DNA of 64,000 nt from Megalobrama amblycephala (Eukaryota; Chordata; Actinopteri; Cypriniformes; Xenocyprididae), in assembly GCF_018812025.1 (NCBI RefSeq), contig NC_063045.1, forward strand, positions 1,273,623 to 1,337,622, given 5' to 3'. The notes beneath the pieces were generated by a model that made no database searches, was not told the origin of the DNA, and was given only the letters and a program-made list of their open reading frames with translations. Shown one piece after another: positions 34,922 to 46,456 of the stretch; position 1 is the stretch's first letter; each line of letters opens with the position of its first letter. The position numbers and the translations under genes were made by a program.

Positions 34922-35409
34922 TCAGGGATTTTTCCAGTAATTAACAGGTGGCTGAGAAAAGAATAAGACCACTGATAAAAGCTGTCACGTGGAGGCTTCT
35001 TGTCTCTGGGAAGAGTTGATTGTCCTCGGAGAATGGTTTATCTTATCTATGAGAAAAGGGTTGACCAACAATTGGCAGAATTCCACAATTAAAAAGTGAA
35101 AAGATGTAGAACTGAGTTGTGGGAAAACAGGAGGAGTGAAATAACACACTGTATAAGAATTGTGCCCTGGCAGGGACAAATTCAGATGAACAGCTGGCAT
35201 CTCACATTGTTGCTTGTCAATAAAGTTAAAACTCCTGCGACCTGGAGCTTCGACTCTGAGAGCTTTCTTTGATACCAGAACTGAAGGGACACTGAGACAT
35301 CGAATTTGCCACGAAATAATTGGCGAGACAGCCAGGAAGAAGACGGGATAGGCCCACGGTGGGCGTGTTGGGACAATGCATCACGAAACAAAGCTGCCAT
35401 ACAAACAAG
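34922..35409 (+). promoter_or_regulatory. Recurrent LTR/leader-like module, copy B, upstream of locus 8
   Basis: It has the same parts as copy A plus the segment GAGAAAAGGGTTGACCAACA. TGTCACGTGG starts at 34,983. The donor is ACAAACAAG|GTAAGC (GT 35,410). Similarity to copy C begins still further left, near 34,690. Confidence 0.45.
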
Positions 35410-36352
35410 GTAAGCAATTTTTCTTATGTTATACACGGAAAGTGTGTTAAAGATCCTGATCCATAAGTGTGTTAAAAATGAACAACGCTGCTTTAAGTTG
35501 TTTTGTGTGCATGAAGGCTGAGAATAGCATAACAGTGAAAACACGGCCCTAGGGCGAACCTCATTGGTTCTTGTAGGAGCTCAAACATGCTGCGTAACAA
35601 GAATGTTGTGTTGTTTACCACAACTGATGTTTAGGCTTTTATTCACATGTTTTATGTGAATAAAAGCCTAAATTTGATCTGTTCATCATATATAAAGTGA
35701 TTGAGTCTCTTCAAAAAATTTGGACTAAACCGCCCAATTCGTATAAATAATTTATATGATCCCTTAATGAACTTTTTGAAGCATCAAAGTGGTAGTTGCA
35801 TAGCTGTTCATGGAGGAGCAGAAAGCTCTCAAATTGCATTAAAAAAATGTTTTCTGAAGATGAATGAAAGTCTTACTGGTTTTGGAATGACATGAGGGTG
35901 AGTAAATAATAATGGTTGGAGAAAAAAATTGATGCATCGCAATTCTCTCTTCTGGATCGATTCTGAGCTTATTTTTTATTCAGATGCACAATGATGCTGA
36001 GTGTGCTTTAGAAACAACCGGATTCTGCTTGCTTCTAATTCCTCACACATACACCACTCCACCTTCCGTAAAATAATCGTTCATAAAGTTCAGAAAGCTT
36101 GAAGCTTTGCGCGGTCTCGCCTGCCGGTATTTTCCTTACAAATGCTCTAAGAAGTCATCATTTATGTCATTTGGAATGCAGTTGACTTATATATTTAAAA
36201 TATGAAACTCACTTACACAAGGACTGCTTTCAATTTTAAATAGGCCTACTGATGCTTTGTTTGTGAAGAGTGCTCCGTGTAAGTGGTTTAATGTGCTTGT
36301 GTCTCAAAATGGTTTATGATGCAAAATTAATGTAAACACAGCCAGTTTTGTC
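35410..36352 (+). other. Class 2 spacer
   Basis: It matches the region after copy A (TGATCTGTTCATCATATAAA, and a GTGGTAGTTGC.TAGCTGT block at 35,790). It is AT-rich without a gene. Confidence 0.45.
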
Positions 36353-37318
36353 TTAAAGGTGCCCAAGAATGCTTTTTCACAAGATGTAATATAAGTCTAA
36401 GGTGTCCCCTGAATGTGTCTGTGAAGTTTCAAATAAATTTTTAAATAAATTTTTTTAACTGCCTATTTTGGGGCATCATTAACTATGCACTGATGTTTTT
36501 TCAGCGCGCCGCCCCTTTAATTCGCGTACTCCCTGCCACGCGAGCTCTCGATTATATTACAGCACATTTACAGGTTAAGTTCACACAGCTAATATAACCC
36601 TCAAATTGATCTTTACAAGATGTTCGTCATGCATGCTGTATGCATGCTTCGAATTATGTGAGTAAAGTATTTATTTTGATGTTTATATTTGATTCTCTAT
36701 GAGTTTGAGGCTGTGCTCCGTGGCTAACGGCTAATGCTACACTGTTGGAGAGATTTATAAAGAATGAAGTTGTGTTTATTCATTATACAGACTGCAAGTG
36801 TTTAAAAATGAAAATAACGACGGCTCTTGTCTCCGTGAATTCAGTAAGAAACGATGGTAACTTTAACCTCATTTAACAGTACATTAGCAAAATGCTAATG
36901 AAACATTTAGAAAGACAGTTTACAAATATCACTAAAAATATCATGATATCATGGATCATGTCAGTTATTATTGCTCCATCTGCCATTTTCGCTATTGTCC
37001 TTGCTTGCTTACCTAGTCTGTTGATTCACCTGTGCAGATCCAGACGTTACTGGCTGCCATTGTCTAATGCCTTTCATAATGTTGGGAACATGGGCTGGCA
37101 TATGCAAATATTGGGGCGTACACCCCGACTGTTACGTAACAGTCGGTGTTATGTTGAGATCTGCGTGTTTTCCGGAAGTCTTTTAAACAAATGAGATTTA
37201 CATAAGAAAGAGAAAGCAATGGAGTTTGAAACTCAATGTATGTCTTTTCCATGTACTGAACTCTTGTTATTCAACTATGCCAAGCTAAATTCAAATTTTG
37301 AATCTAGGGCACATTTAA
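36353..37318 (+). mobile_element. TTAA-bounded element, family A (full-length copy)
   Basis: 966 bp from TTAAAGGTGCCCAAGAATG to GAATCTAGGGCACATTTAA, with inverted ends. Its 3' 700 bp is the same element as 21,333-22,017. The small frame at 36,892 (MLMKHLERQFTN) is not similar to a transposase. Confidence 0.75.
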
Positions 37319-37706
37319 GGGATTAAATGGACAGGACAAACCGCATTTCTTAATATAATTCAAAAGAGATCTGTGTATGAATGCAACTTATTAAATCTCC
37401 CGCTGTACATGAATTAACAAACAAACGACAGTAGACTAAACATGAGAATGAAAACATTCAGAAAATCTTAAATACTGAAAGCACTCTTTAATGCTTGTAA
37501 TATGTTTCGTTGCTCCTCTTTATTATTTGCTACTTGCTTGTATGTTTTGATCTTATACTAGTTTAAAATTCTTAACATTAAAAACAATTGTTTTAATTTT
37601 TTGTAATTTGTAATTTAAAAAAGTAGGCCTACCTATAATTACTGATGATATGTAATGATATGTAAATGTAATGATTTTAAGGTTTTTAAGTCGGTAAACT
37701 AATTGA

Positions 37707-39228
37707 TTAACTCCCTGAGGTCTGAAAATGCGCCGGCGCGTTTTGCAGGATTTTTTTCACATTGCAGCAAAACAGACTTAAAATACTCCGTCATTTTTTG
37801 TCATAGAGACATAAGTAATATATCCATTGAAACTATAGAATATCTTCTTTTATTTGTGTTCACTCAGAGTAAAAACACAATGTTGTGCTTTTTGTAAAAT
37901 AAAGAAAACTAACATGATGCGTGATCTCTCCTCTCCCTCTGAACGAAGTCCAATCTGATAGTTCTCAGAAAATGAACTGTAACTTATGAATACTAATGAC
38001 AAAAAAAATGACACTTACGTCTAAAGAAACGTTCAAATGTCAGGTTTTAAATCATGCAAGTCAAATCGAAAACAAACATTCTGTGTTTATGTAATCTGTA
38101 TGAAAAGAGAGCCATGTCAGAAGTCTGTGATTCAGCTCATTATCCGCTAATGCGGCCACGCCCACGGAGCCAGCGCTATTCAGATGCAAATTCTGAGGCA
38201 ATACATGCATACATCGTCTCAATCGTGTATTTATTGTCTTGAAAAGTGTTTATTTGGATGTTAAAGCTATGGTTAGTGATCTCTAGAAGACATGCCGTTA
38301 GTTCCTAGTTCCTAGTTCCTTTTCTTCTTTATATGAATTTGTGGCCTAAAGGTGTACAGAGCGCCCTCTGGCTGCAAGTATGAATTAAAAACACAGTATC
38401 CAGCACTCATAGTGATGACAATAAATATTACTTCTCAATATAGAAAATTGACATAAATATATAAGAATCCATCAATATTTCTCCAAATGTGCATGCTTTT
38501 AAGCTAAAAGCCTATATGAAATGCCATAGAGGTAACATAATTGTTCAGACACTTTGCATCACAGAAATACATTATATTTTAAAGAATATAATAGAATACC
38601 ATTATTTTAAATTGTAATAATATTTCACAGTATTGCTGTTTATGATGAGCTGAGACATTATTACAGAGGGTTTTTTTCACAGCCTACCTGACTGAAAGGC
38701 CTCATTAATATGCAAGTCATTTCAGGTCATTATTATGTGATTCTTTTGTCTTCTCAGGTGTAAATGGCCCATTATTTATGCAGATTCACGCCCCCACGCA
38801 TACAGTGTTTCTTGACAAAAAGTGTCTTACAAAAACTAAATCAATATATTGTTTTATATGAAGGAGTAGGCAGCATAATTTTTACATAATTCTGAAGCAA
38901 AAACTCTAGTCTACAACCTCCAATTCCCAAAAGTCTTGTGAACACAGATTTAATATACTTTTTTTGGCCTTATTTCAGTGACTTAAGTTTTTTTGTTTTT
39001 TCAATAACCACGCATAAACATTATTCCTTCAAAAATACAAACATGTACGTACATGTTCCTCACATATTACATGTTCCTCACATATTATTGTAGCCTAGTT
39101 TGTGCTGAATACAGTGTAATGACACTTTTGTCATTTATATGTTTATGAACAACTGAAAAAAGCACAAATGTCAGGGCATGTCAAAACTTCTCCAAGCCCC
39201 AAATCAGCCTCAGACTCCAGAGGGTTAA
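37707..39228. mobile_element. TTAA-bounded element, family F
   Basis: It starts TTAACTCCCTGAGGTCTGA and ends TCAGACTCCAGAGGGTTAA. These are inverted, imperfect ends with TTAA. It contains a triple GTTCCTA repeat (about 38,300) and no transposase frame. The single-element reading depends on the ends only. Confidence 0.55.
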
Positions 39229-39606
39229 TAATAATAAAAAAAAAAGTAGATCAAGAATCCTTTTGGAATCAGATCGTGACTCCCAGAATCGGATCGGCTC
39301 GTGAAGTGACTGAAGATCCCCATCCCTAGTAAATAATGACCGAATTTTCATTTTTAGGTGAACTAATCCTTTAATTATTTGGTGCTGTGATGAACACAAT
39401 TGTGAATACAAAACTCTGAATGGCTGTTACAGCGGTGTTGTGCATTTTAAACAGTTCATGGGAAAAGTATTCTTAAAATGCATAATAAATATCTGCATAA
39501 TTTGTAATAAATTATTATTCATAGAATTTCGAAGTGCTCATGATAACAATATGGTGCATGATCATTATTGTGATATACCATATTACCGTATACCGGCATA
39601 CGTCTA

Positions 39607-41537
39607 CAAACCCGATTCCAAAAAAGTTGGGACACTGTACAAATTGTGAATAAAAACATAATGCAATGATGTGGAAGTTTCAAATTTCAATATTTTATTC
39701 AGAATACAATGTAGATGACATATCAAATGTTTAAACTGAGAAAATGTATCATTTTAAGGGAAAAATAAGTTGATTTTAAATTTCCTGGCATCAACACATC
39801 TCAAAAAAGTTGGGACAAGGCCATGTTTACCACTGTGTGGCATCCCCTCTTCTTTTTATAACAGTCTGCAAACGTCTGGGGACTGAGGAGACAAGTTGCT
39901 CAAGTTTAGGAATAGGAATGTTGTCCCATTCTTGTCTAATACAGGCTTCTAGTTGCTCAACTGTCTTAGGTCTTCTTTGTCGCATCTTCCTCTTTATGAT
40001 GCGCCAAATGTTTTCTATGGGTGAAAGATCTGGACTGCAGGCTGGCCATTTCAGTACCTGGATCCTTCTTCTACGCAGCCATGATGTTGTAATTGATGCA
40101 GTATGTGGTCTGGCATTGTCAAGTCAAGTCAAGTCACCTTTATTTATATAGCGCTTTTTACAATGCAGATTGTGTCAAAGCAGCTTTACATTGATAACTG
40201 GTACATAATTTGGCTGCACAGCAGCTCTTAAATAAGAGTGTCAATGCAGGCAGATCAAAGCACTGTTGAATAAATGTCAAGAATACTATTGAATATCAAA
40301 TGTCAAGTGTCCCCAACTAAGCAAGCCAAAGGCGACAGCGGCAAGGAACCCAAACTCCATCAGGTGACATCAGGTGGCAATCAAGTGGCAGATAGTTGTT
40401 AAAATGGAGAAAAAAAAAAACCTTGGGAGAAACCAGGCTTAGTCGGGGGACCAGTTCTCCTCTGGTATTGTCATGTTGGAAAATGCAAGGTCTTCCCTGA
40501 AAGAGACGACGTCTGGATGGGAGCATATGTTGTTCTAGAACTTGGATATACCTTTCAGCATTGATGGTGCCTTTCCAGATGTGTAAGCTGCCCATGCCAC
40601 ACGCACTCATGCAACCCCATACCATCAGAGATGCAGACTTCTGAACTGAGCGCTGATAACAACTTGGGTTGTCCTTGTCCTCTTTAGTCCGGATGACATG
40701 GCGTCCCAGTTTTCCAAAAAGAACTTCAAATTTTGATTCGTCTGACCACAGAACAGTTTTCCACTTTGCCACAGTCCATTTTAAATGAGCCTTGGCCCAG
40801 AGAAAACGCCTGCGCTTCTGGATCATGTTTAGATATGGCTGTTTTTGACCTATAGAGTTTTAGCCGGCAACGGCGAATGGAACAGTGGATTGTGTTCACC
40901 GACAATGTTTTCTGGAAGTATTCCTGAGCCCATGTTGTGATTTCCATTACAGTAGCATTCCTGTATGTGATGCAGTGTCATCTAAGGGCCCGAAGATCAC
41001 GGGCATCCAGTATGGTTTTCCGGCCTTGACCCTTACGCACAGAGATTGTTCCACATTCTCTGAATCTTTGGATGATATTATGCACTGTAGATGATGATAA
41101 CTTCAAACTCTTTGCAATTTTTCTCTGAGAAACTCCTTTCTGATATTGCTCCACTATTTTTCGCCGCAGCATTGGGGGAATTGGTGATCCTCTGCCCATC
41201 TTGACTTCTGAGAGAGACTGCCACTCTGAGAGGCTCTTTTTATACCCAATCATGTTGCCAGTTGACCTAATAAGTTGCAAATTGGTCCTCCAGCTGTTCC
41301 TTATATGTACATTTAACTTTTCCGGCCTTTTATTGCTACCTGTCCCAACTTTTTTGGAATGTGTAGATCTCATGAAATCCAAAATGAGCCATTATTTGGC
41401 ATGACATTTCAAATTGTTTCACTTTCAACATTTGATATGTTATCTATATTCTATTGTAAATAAAATATAAGTTTATGAGATTTGTAAATTACTGCATTCC
41501 TTTTTTATTCACAATTTGTACAGTGGAATCAGGTTTG
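39607..41537 (-). mobile_element. Tc1-like transposon, complete but dead, carrying a LINE-tail insertion
   Basis: TA flanks both ends (39,605-39,606; 41,538-41,539). Without its insertion it is about 1.6 kb, the usual Tc1 length. Each long terminal repeat should carry two AAAAAAGTTGGGACA direct repeats. Three are present (39,618; 39,802; 41,341 inverted), and the outermost right one is deleted. The transposase reads on the minus strand with a paired-type HTH, a WSDESKFE block and an SPDLSPIEN block (DD34E catalytic frame). Lesions: CGA to TGA after RDLRALR, a frameshift near the RSKTA/MIQKRR junction, and the insertion at the QHDN motif. It cannot transpose alone. Confidence 0.88.
40122..40460 (-). 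mobile_element. LINE/SINE 3'-tail insertion inside the Tc1-like transposase
   Basis: On the minus strand this 339-bp piece ends GCGCTATATAAATAAAGG then GACTTGACTTGA, the same type of tail as at 24,280. It is flanked by the 13-bp direct repeat TCTGG(C/T)ATTGTCA (40,109-40,121; 40,461-40,473). It breaks the transposase directly after QHDN, the second catalytic motif. Confidence 0.85.
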
Positions 41538-41897
41538 TACTTTTATGTCATAATATAAAGTTATTATATAACCCTGTTATAACTTTGGTAACAAGGTTGA
41601 TGAATGCTGAATGATTTTTCCATCATACTCTAGAGTTCAAATGATGTCACTTCCTGGGTGTCGCCACTTTAAGAAACACTTAATTTTTAAAAGGAGAAAA
41701 ATTGTGTTGTAACAGTGTTGAGTGAAAAATAAGCAATGGCTAATTAATTGTTCATTTAAAAGCAGTAATTACAGTTTTTAATTAAAATAATTTTTATATC
41801 CATCTGAGAGACTGTCAGAACTGAATCACTATTGTGTAGTTTTTAAATGTTAATATTATGTTAGATAATTGTGTTTTTTTTTTTTCTGTAATTTCAG
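41538..41897 (+). other. Class 2 proximal upstream region of locus 8
   Basis: It has GATGTCACTTCCTGGGTGTC (41,643), GAGACTGTCAGAACTGAATC, and the acceptor TCTGTAATTTCAG. The blocks match 25.8-26.08 kb. Confidence 0.5.
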
Positions 41898-43333
41898 ACC
41901 TGATGGAGGAGAAGCAACATGTCAAAACTAGAAAAAAAACTCGCTCACAGACTAAAAGTATTTCTTTACTGAAAAAAAGAGACAAGAAATGTTTCACCTG
42001 CCATCAGTGTGGAAAGAGTTTCACACGCAAACAGAGTCTCAAGGATCACATGAGGATCCACACTGGAGAGAAACCGTTCACATGTGATCAGTGTGGGAAG
42101 AGTTTCAGACAACAAGGAAACCTTAAGACACACATGATCATCCACACTGGAGAGAAACCGTTCACATGTGATCAGTGTGGAAAGAGTTTCAGACAACAAG
42201 GAAACCTTAAGACACACATGATCATCCACACTGGAGAAAAACTGCATGAATGTGATCAATGTGGCAAAACATTTTTGACAGCTTCAGTCCTGAAGATCCA
42301 CTTGAAAGTTCATTCACAGGAGAAACCACATTCATGTTCTTTGTGTGGAAAGAGTTTTTCACTGATGCAAAGTTTAAAAGAACATCAGAAAAGACATACT
42401 GGTGTAAGAAATCATATGTGCTTTGAGTGTGAGAAGACCTTTATTTCAGCTGGAGAATTGAAACAGCACCAGAGGATCCACACTGGAGAGAAACCTTACA
42501 AGTGTTCACACTGCAACAAGAGATTCAGTCAGTCAGGAACCCTGAAAGCTCACGAGAGGATCCACACTGGAGAGAAACCTTACAAGTGTTCACACTGCGA
42601 CAAGAGATTCAGTCGGTCAAGGACCCTGAAAGCTCACGAGAGGATCCACACTGGAGAGAAACCTTACAAGTGTTCACACTGCGACAAGAGATTCAGTCGG
42701 TCAAGGACCCTGAAAGCTCACGAGAGGATCCACACTGGAGAGAAACCTTACAAGTGTTCACACTGCAACAAGAGATTCAATCAGTCAGGACATCTGAAAG
42801 CACACGAGAGGATCCACACTGGAGAAAAACCTCACAAGTGTTCACACTGCGACAAGAGATTCAATCAGTCAGGACATCTGAAAGCACACGAGAGGATCCA
42901 CACTGGAGAGAAACCTTACAAGTGTTCACACTGCGACAAGAGATTCAGTCGGTCAATGACCCTGAAAGCTCACGAGAGGATCCACACTGGAGAGAAACCT
43001 TACAAGTGTTCACACTGCAACAAGAGATTCAGTCTGTCAGAAACCCTGAAAGCTCACGAGAGGATCCACACTGGAGAGAAACCTTACAAGTGTTCACACT
43101 GCGACAAGAGATTCAGTCGGTCAGATCATCTGAAAACACACAAGAGGATCCACACTGGAGAGAAACCTTACAAGTGTTCACACTGCGACAAGAGATTCAA
43201 TCAGTCAGGACATCTGAAAGCACACGAGATGATCCACACTGGAGAGAAACCGTATCACTGCACTGCATGTGGGAAGAGTTTCAACCAATCATCTGCTCTA
43301 CACAGTCATAAAAAACACAATCACAGTAAGTAG
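41898..43333 (+). CDS. C2H2 zinc-finger protein, class 2, 16 fingers (locus 8)
   Basis: This is the largest array in the window: 476 residues from ATG 41,903 ([18 protein letters not shown]). The in-frame ATG at 41,858 is intronic, upstream of the acceptor TGTAATTTCAG. A basic/polar N-terminus of about 30 residues is followed by 16 intact C2H2 fingers. Fingers 2 and 3 are near-identical, and fingers 8 and 9 are identical at DNA level over 84 bp. Units 7-15 (YKCSHC.KRF..S..LKAHERIH) form a homogeneous 84-bp tandem, varying mainly at helix positions -1, 2 and 3 (QSGT, RSRT, QSGH, RSMT, LSET, RSDH). Probably a long-target DNA-binding protein. The array could be mis-sized by assembly. AATAAA is at 43,408. 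Confidence 0.9.
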
Positions 43334-43536
43334 ATCATCTTCAGATCCAGTACTTTCAGGTCTGATGCCAGATCCTCATCAGCCGTGACCCAATAATACC
43401 ATCGAGCAATAAAATCTGTCCTAACCAGCCACAGCAATCAACAAGACAAAGAAACATAATCTTAATTTATTTAGTGAATGAAGTTCATCTTTAAAACGAA
43501 CAGTTTCATCTGTGAGATTCACATCTACTCAAAGAT

Positions 43537-43808
43537 TGTCACAGATCCCTTGTCTCCTGGACTCCAATTCCCATGATCCTCCTGTTCTCCACACCTGCAC
43601 TCACTTCCCTCGTCATCTCCCCATCATCATCACCTGGACTTCCTCGTCAGCACTCCCTATATATATGGACTCACTCCCTTCACTCCTTGTCTCTTCTAAA
43701 TGTTAGTTATATGTGATGTTATGCTTCGGCTCCGTGTTTCCTATTAAATACCCTTATTGGTGGATATCCGTTTAAGCTTCATCTCTATTGCATACACTTC
43801 ACGTAACA
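43537..43808. mobile_element. Solo-LTR-like insertion with 5-bp duplication
   Basis: 272 bp starting TGTCACAGATCC and ending CACGTAACA, bracketed by AAGAT (43,532-43,536; 43,809-43,813). In the paralogous 3' regions at 58,160-58,175 and 63,905-63,920 the sequence CTACTCAAAGATGGACA is uninterrupted. A TATATATA-like box precedes a CCTTG-rich segment. It fits a solo LTR left by recombination. Confidence 0.8.
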
Positions 43809-44413
43809 AAGATGGACAAAGATTTTTTTTGTATATAATTATAATTTTTCAAGATTCATTTTATGTTCAATTTTCTTATAATACATGTGTCATTTGCAGT
43901 TTATTTACACTTTTAATGAAGGAAAGTAGAAGGTTTTTACAGGTTCGAACTGTTCTTGTTCAGGAAGCTGAAGAAGAGGCTGATTTACTTGTTCTTCAAC
44001 TAGTCATTCTTCCACACATAGTGTATTTACAAAACACAGATGTAAGATATACTGTCATGTAGATTTTCAACTGTTTGAAATGTTTTGCTATCCTGTTAGT
44101 CAATAATAAGAGAGATCTGTCTCATTTGTTTCTATGTTTACTTTTTTTGTTTATGCTTCACAAAGTATTAAACTTTTGTTGTCTGCTGATTCTTCATTCA
44201 TCAAGAATAAATTCATAATTTGTTACATCTAAAAGCCATGAAATACTCTTTTTTGTTTTAATGATTTTGCACGCTTTAATAAATTTAAAGAATCTACATT
44301 TATGTAAGAAGTATTTTGCCTATATTTTAATGTTATACATTTGGTCCCTCTCTAAATAGTGTTAAAGTAACACTGAAGCAGAGTTAAAGTTAATGATATA
44401 AGTAAGCGATTAA
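43809..44413 (+). other. Distal 3' region of locus 8
   Basis: It is collinear with 58,180-59,240 (GCTGAAGAAGA, GTCTGCTGATTCTTC, ACATCTAAAAGCCATGAAAT) and represents the empty state for the 58,440 insertion (AGATATACTGTCATGTAG at about 44,045). No gene seen. Confidence 0.55.
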
Positions 44414-45097
44414 TTAAAGGTCCCATTCTTCGTGATCCCATGTTTCAAACTTTAGTTAGTGTGTAATGTTGTTGTTAGAGTATAAATAAAATCTGTAAAA
44501 TTTTAAAGCTCAAAGTTCAATGCCAAGCGAGATATTTTATTTAACAGAAGTCGCCTACATCGAACGGCCAGTTTGGACTACATCCCTCTACTTCCTTCTT
44601 TAATGACGTCACTAAAACAGTTTTTTGACTAACCTCCGCCCACAGGAATACACAAGAGTTGCGTTTGTAGAGTGTGTTTGTCGCCATGTCGTCGAAACGC
44701 TGTTATTTTCATCCCGCAGTCCAATCGCCGGGTCTGATTCCGGCTCAAATTGATAGGGTAAAATTAAAGACATGTTTACAATAACACTGAGCGCGTGCAT
44801 CTCCACGTTATGGTAAGAGGCGTGACCTTTCCGGGCAAGATGCGCTAAACTGCTGTCGAATCACAACACAGGAACCGCTGGCACAATCAGAACTCGTTAC
44901 ATATTTCTGAAGGAGGGACTTCATAGAACAAGGAAGTCATCAGCCCGTTTTTATGACAGTGGAAACAGCGGTATACAGATAAGTAAATTATGTGAAAAAT
45001 ACTGTGTTTTTTTACACGCGAAACATGAACACATGTTATATTGCACACTATAAACACAATCAAAGCTTCAAAAAAACACGAAAAAAGGGACCTTTAA
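44414..45097 (+). mobile_element. TTAA-bounded element, family D
   Basis: 684 bp with the ends TTAAAGGTCCCATTCTTCGTG-type and CACGAAAAAAGGGACCTTTAA-type, inverted. It contains a short ATG frame (MSSKRCYFHPAVQSPG near 44,685) with no clear family match and no transposase. Confidence 0.75.
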
Positions 45098-46014
45098 GTG
45101 ATGATTGAACGGTAGTGATGAACACCTGCTGTTAACAAGCAGAATCACTGAAGAAAAGAGAAACACAAGAACTACAACTGACTTCAGCCACAGCCTTAGA
45201 TAAAAATCACCTGAAGATAAAAGACATTATATCTCTCAAGATCTCAGCAGAGGAGGATTATCTTTTCTTCAGTGATTCTGCTTGTAATATGTGAAGTGAT
45301 GTGAGTTTTGTGTTTATTCTGAAACCTCAAGTTCCACTAATGCTCACAAATCTGTATTTTTATAACAGTTTTCATATAGTCGCAATGTTATATTGTGGCA
45401 TGTTTATCAAAATAAAAAAATAAACTCCACTACATTGGTATTTAAATAATATAAGCTTATGTTGAATTTTATTCTGGATGCAATCAATCGGCGAGAGTAG
45501 CCGCAGCTTAACACTATAATAACTAAAGTGCATTAGCATCAGTGGTTTGCCCGCTCAATCGCGACTTCCTGTCATTACTGTTATTTACTACAGCCTACAG
45601 TTTGATATTTATGCCTAAATCATGGAAATGCATATTACAAATAATAATAAAAATGGTAAAGTGGCAAAATGTTTTATTGATAGTCTTTATTTGGCTTAGT
45701 TAGGTTATACTAATTCGTTGACTGTCATAAAAGGGAGGAAAATATTTTTTGCAAGGCACGCTCAGACAGTTTCAGACCGAGGGGGATGAGGATGATTCTC
45801 TGAATTTTATTCTGGTTCTAGAGGCTCAAACATGAATGGCTGTGTAAATCCAATGAAGCTGCTGGAGGGAGAATCCATTCATGTTGTGATGAAATATATT
45901 ATTTATTCTATTTAAAATTATTTTGAAAAGCCAGAAGTGTTTTGATGCCTCACGTGACTGTCATTACAAAGATCAAATGTATCTGAGATGTTAGCTTGGT
46001 CACTGAGCATATTT
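45098..46014. other. Intergenic, with 23-bp inverted repeat
   Basis: CAAGCAGAATCACTGAAGAAAAG (45,136-45,158) is perfectly complementary to 45,262-45,284. From about 45,770 the sequence matches 34,690 onward (GAGGCTCAAACATGA), the far upstream part of the class 2 unit. No gene seen. Confidence 0.55.
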
Positions 46015-46456
46015 TGCTTTTTGCAGTAAATAACAGGTGGCTGTTAAAAGAATAATACTATTGATAAAAGCTGTCACATGGAGGCTTCTTGTCTCTGGGA
46101 AGAGTTAAATGTCCTTGGAAAATGGTACATTTTGTCTATGAGAAAAGGGTTGACCAACAATTGGAAGAATTCCACAATTAGAGAGAAAGGCAAAAGAAAA
46201 ACAGAAAACAGGAGGGGCGAAATAATAGATAAGAAACTGTTGAGACAAATTCAGATGAACAGCTGGCATCTCACTTTGTTGCTTGAAAATAAAGTTCAAA
46301 CTTTGACTCTGAGAGCTTTCTTTGAGACCAGAACTGAAGGGACACTGAGACATCAAATTTTCTGCAACATAATTGGCGAGAGACGGCCAGGAAGAGGACG
46401 GGATACGACCACGGTGGGCACGAGACATCACAAAACAAAGCCACTGTACAAATAAG
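46015..46456 (+). promoter_or_regulatory. Recurrent LTR/leader-like module, copy C, upstream of locus 9
   Basis: TGTCACATGGAGGC at 46,072, GAAAATAAAGTTC, AATTGGCGAGAGACGGCC, and the donor AAATAAG|GTAAGC (GT 46,457). The closest sister is copy D, with which it also shares the downstream AAGCAATTTCCAG flank. Confidence 0.45.

Noticed and set aside
42493..43236. Regular 84-bp repeats that could suggest a CRISPR array or minisatellite
   Set aside because: They are finger-coding units with C2H2 ligands in frame, in a eukaryotic genome; there are no spacers.
42502..43311. Second long open frame (269 residues, repeated [11 protein letters not shown].. units) overlapping locus 8
   Set aside because: The 84-bp period is divisible by three, so an alternative frame stays open through the finger tandem. 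It has no start context, splice site or known domain.
46078..46455. Plus-strand frame of 125 residues (MEASCLWEELNV..) and its copy at 60,837
   Set aside because: It lies inside the recurrent module. The frame is broken in copies A and B, and the sequence has no protein similarity that I recognise.
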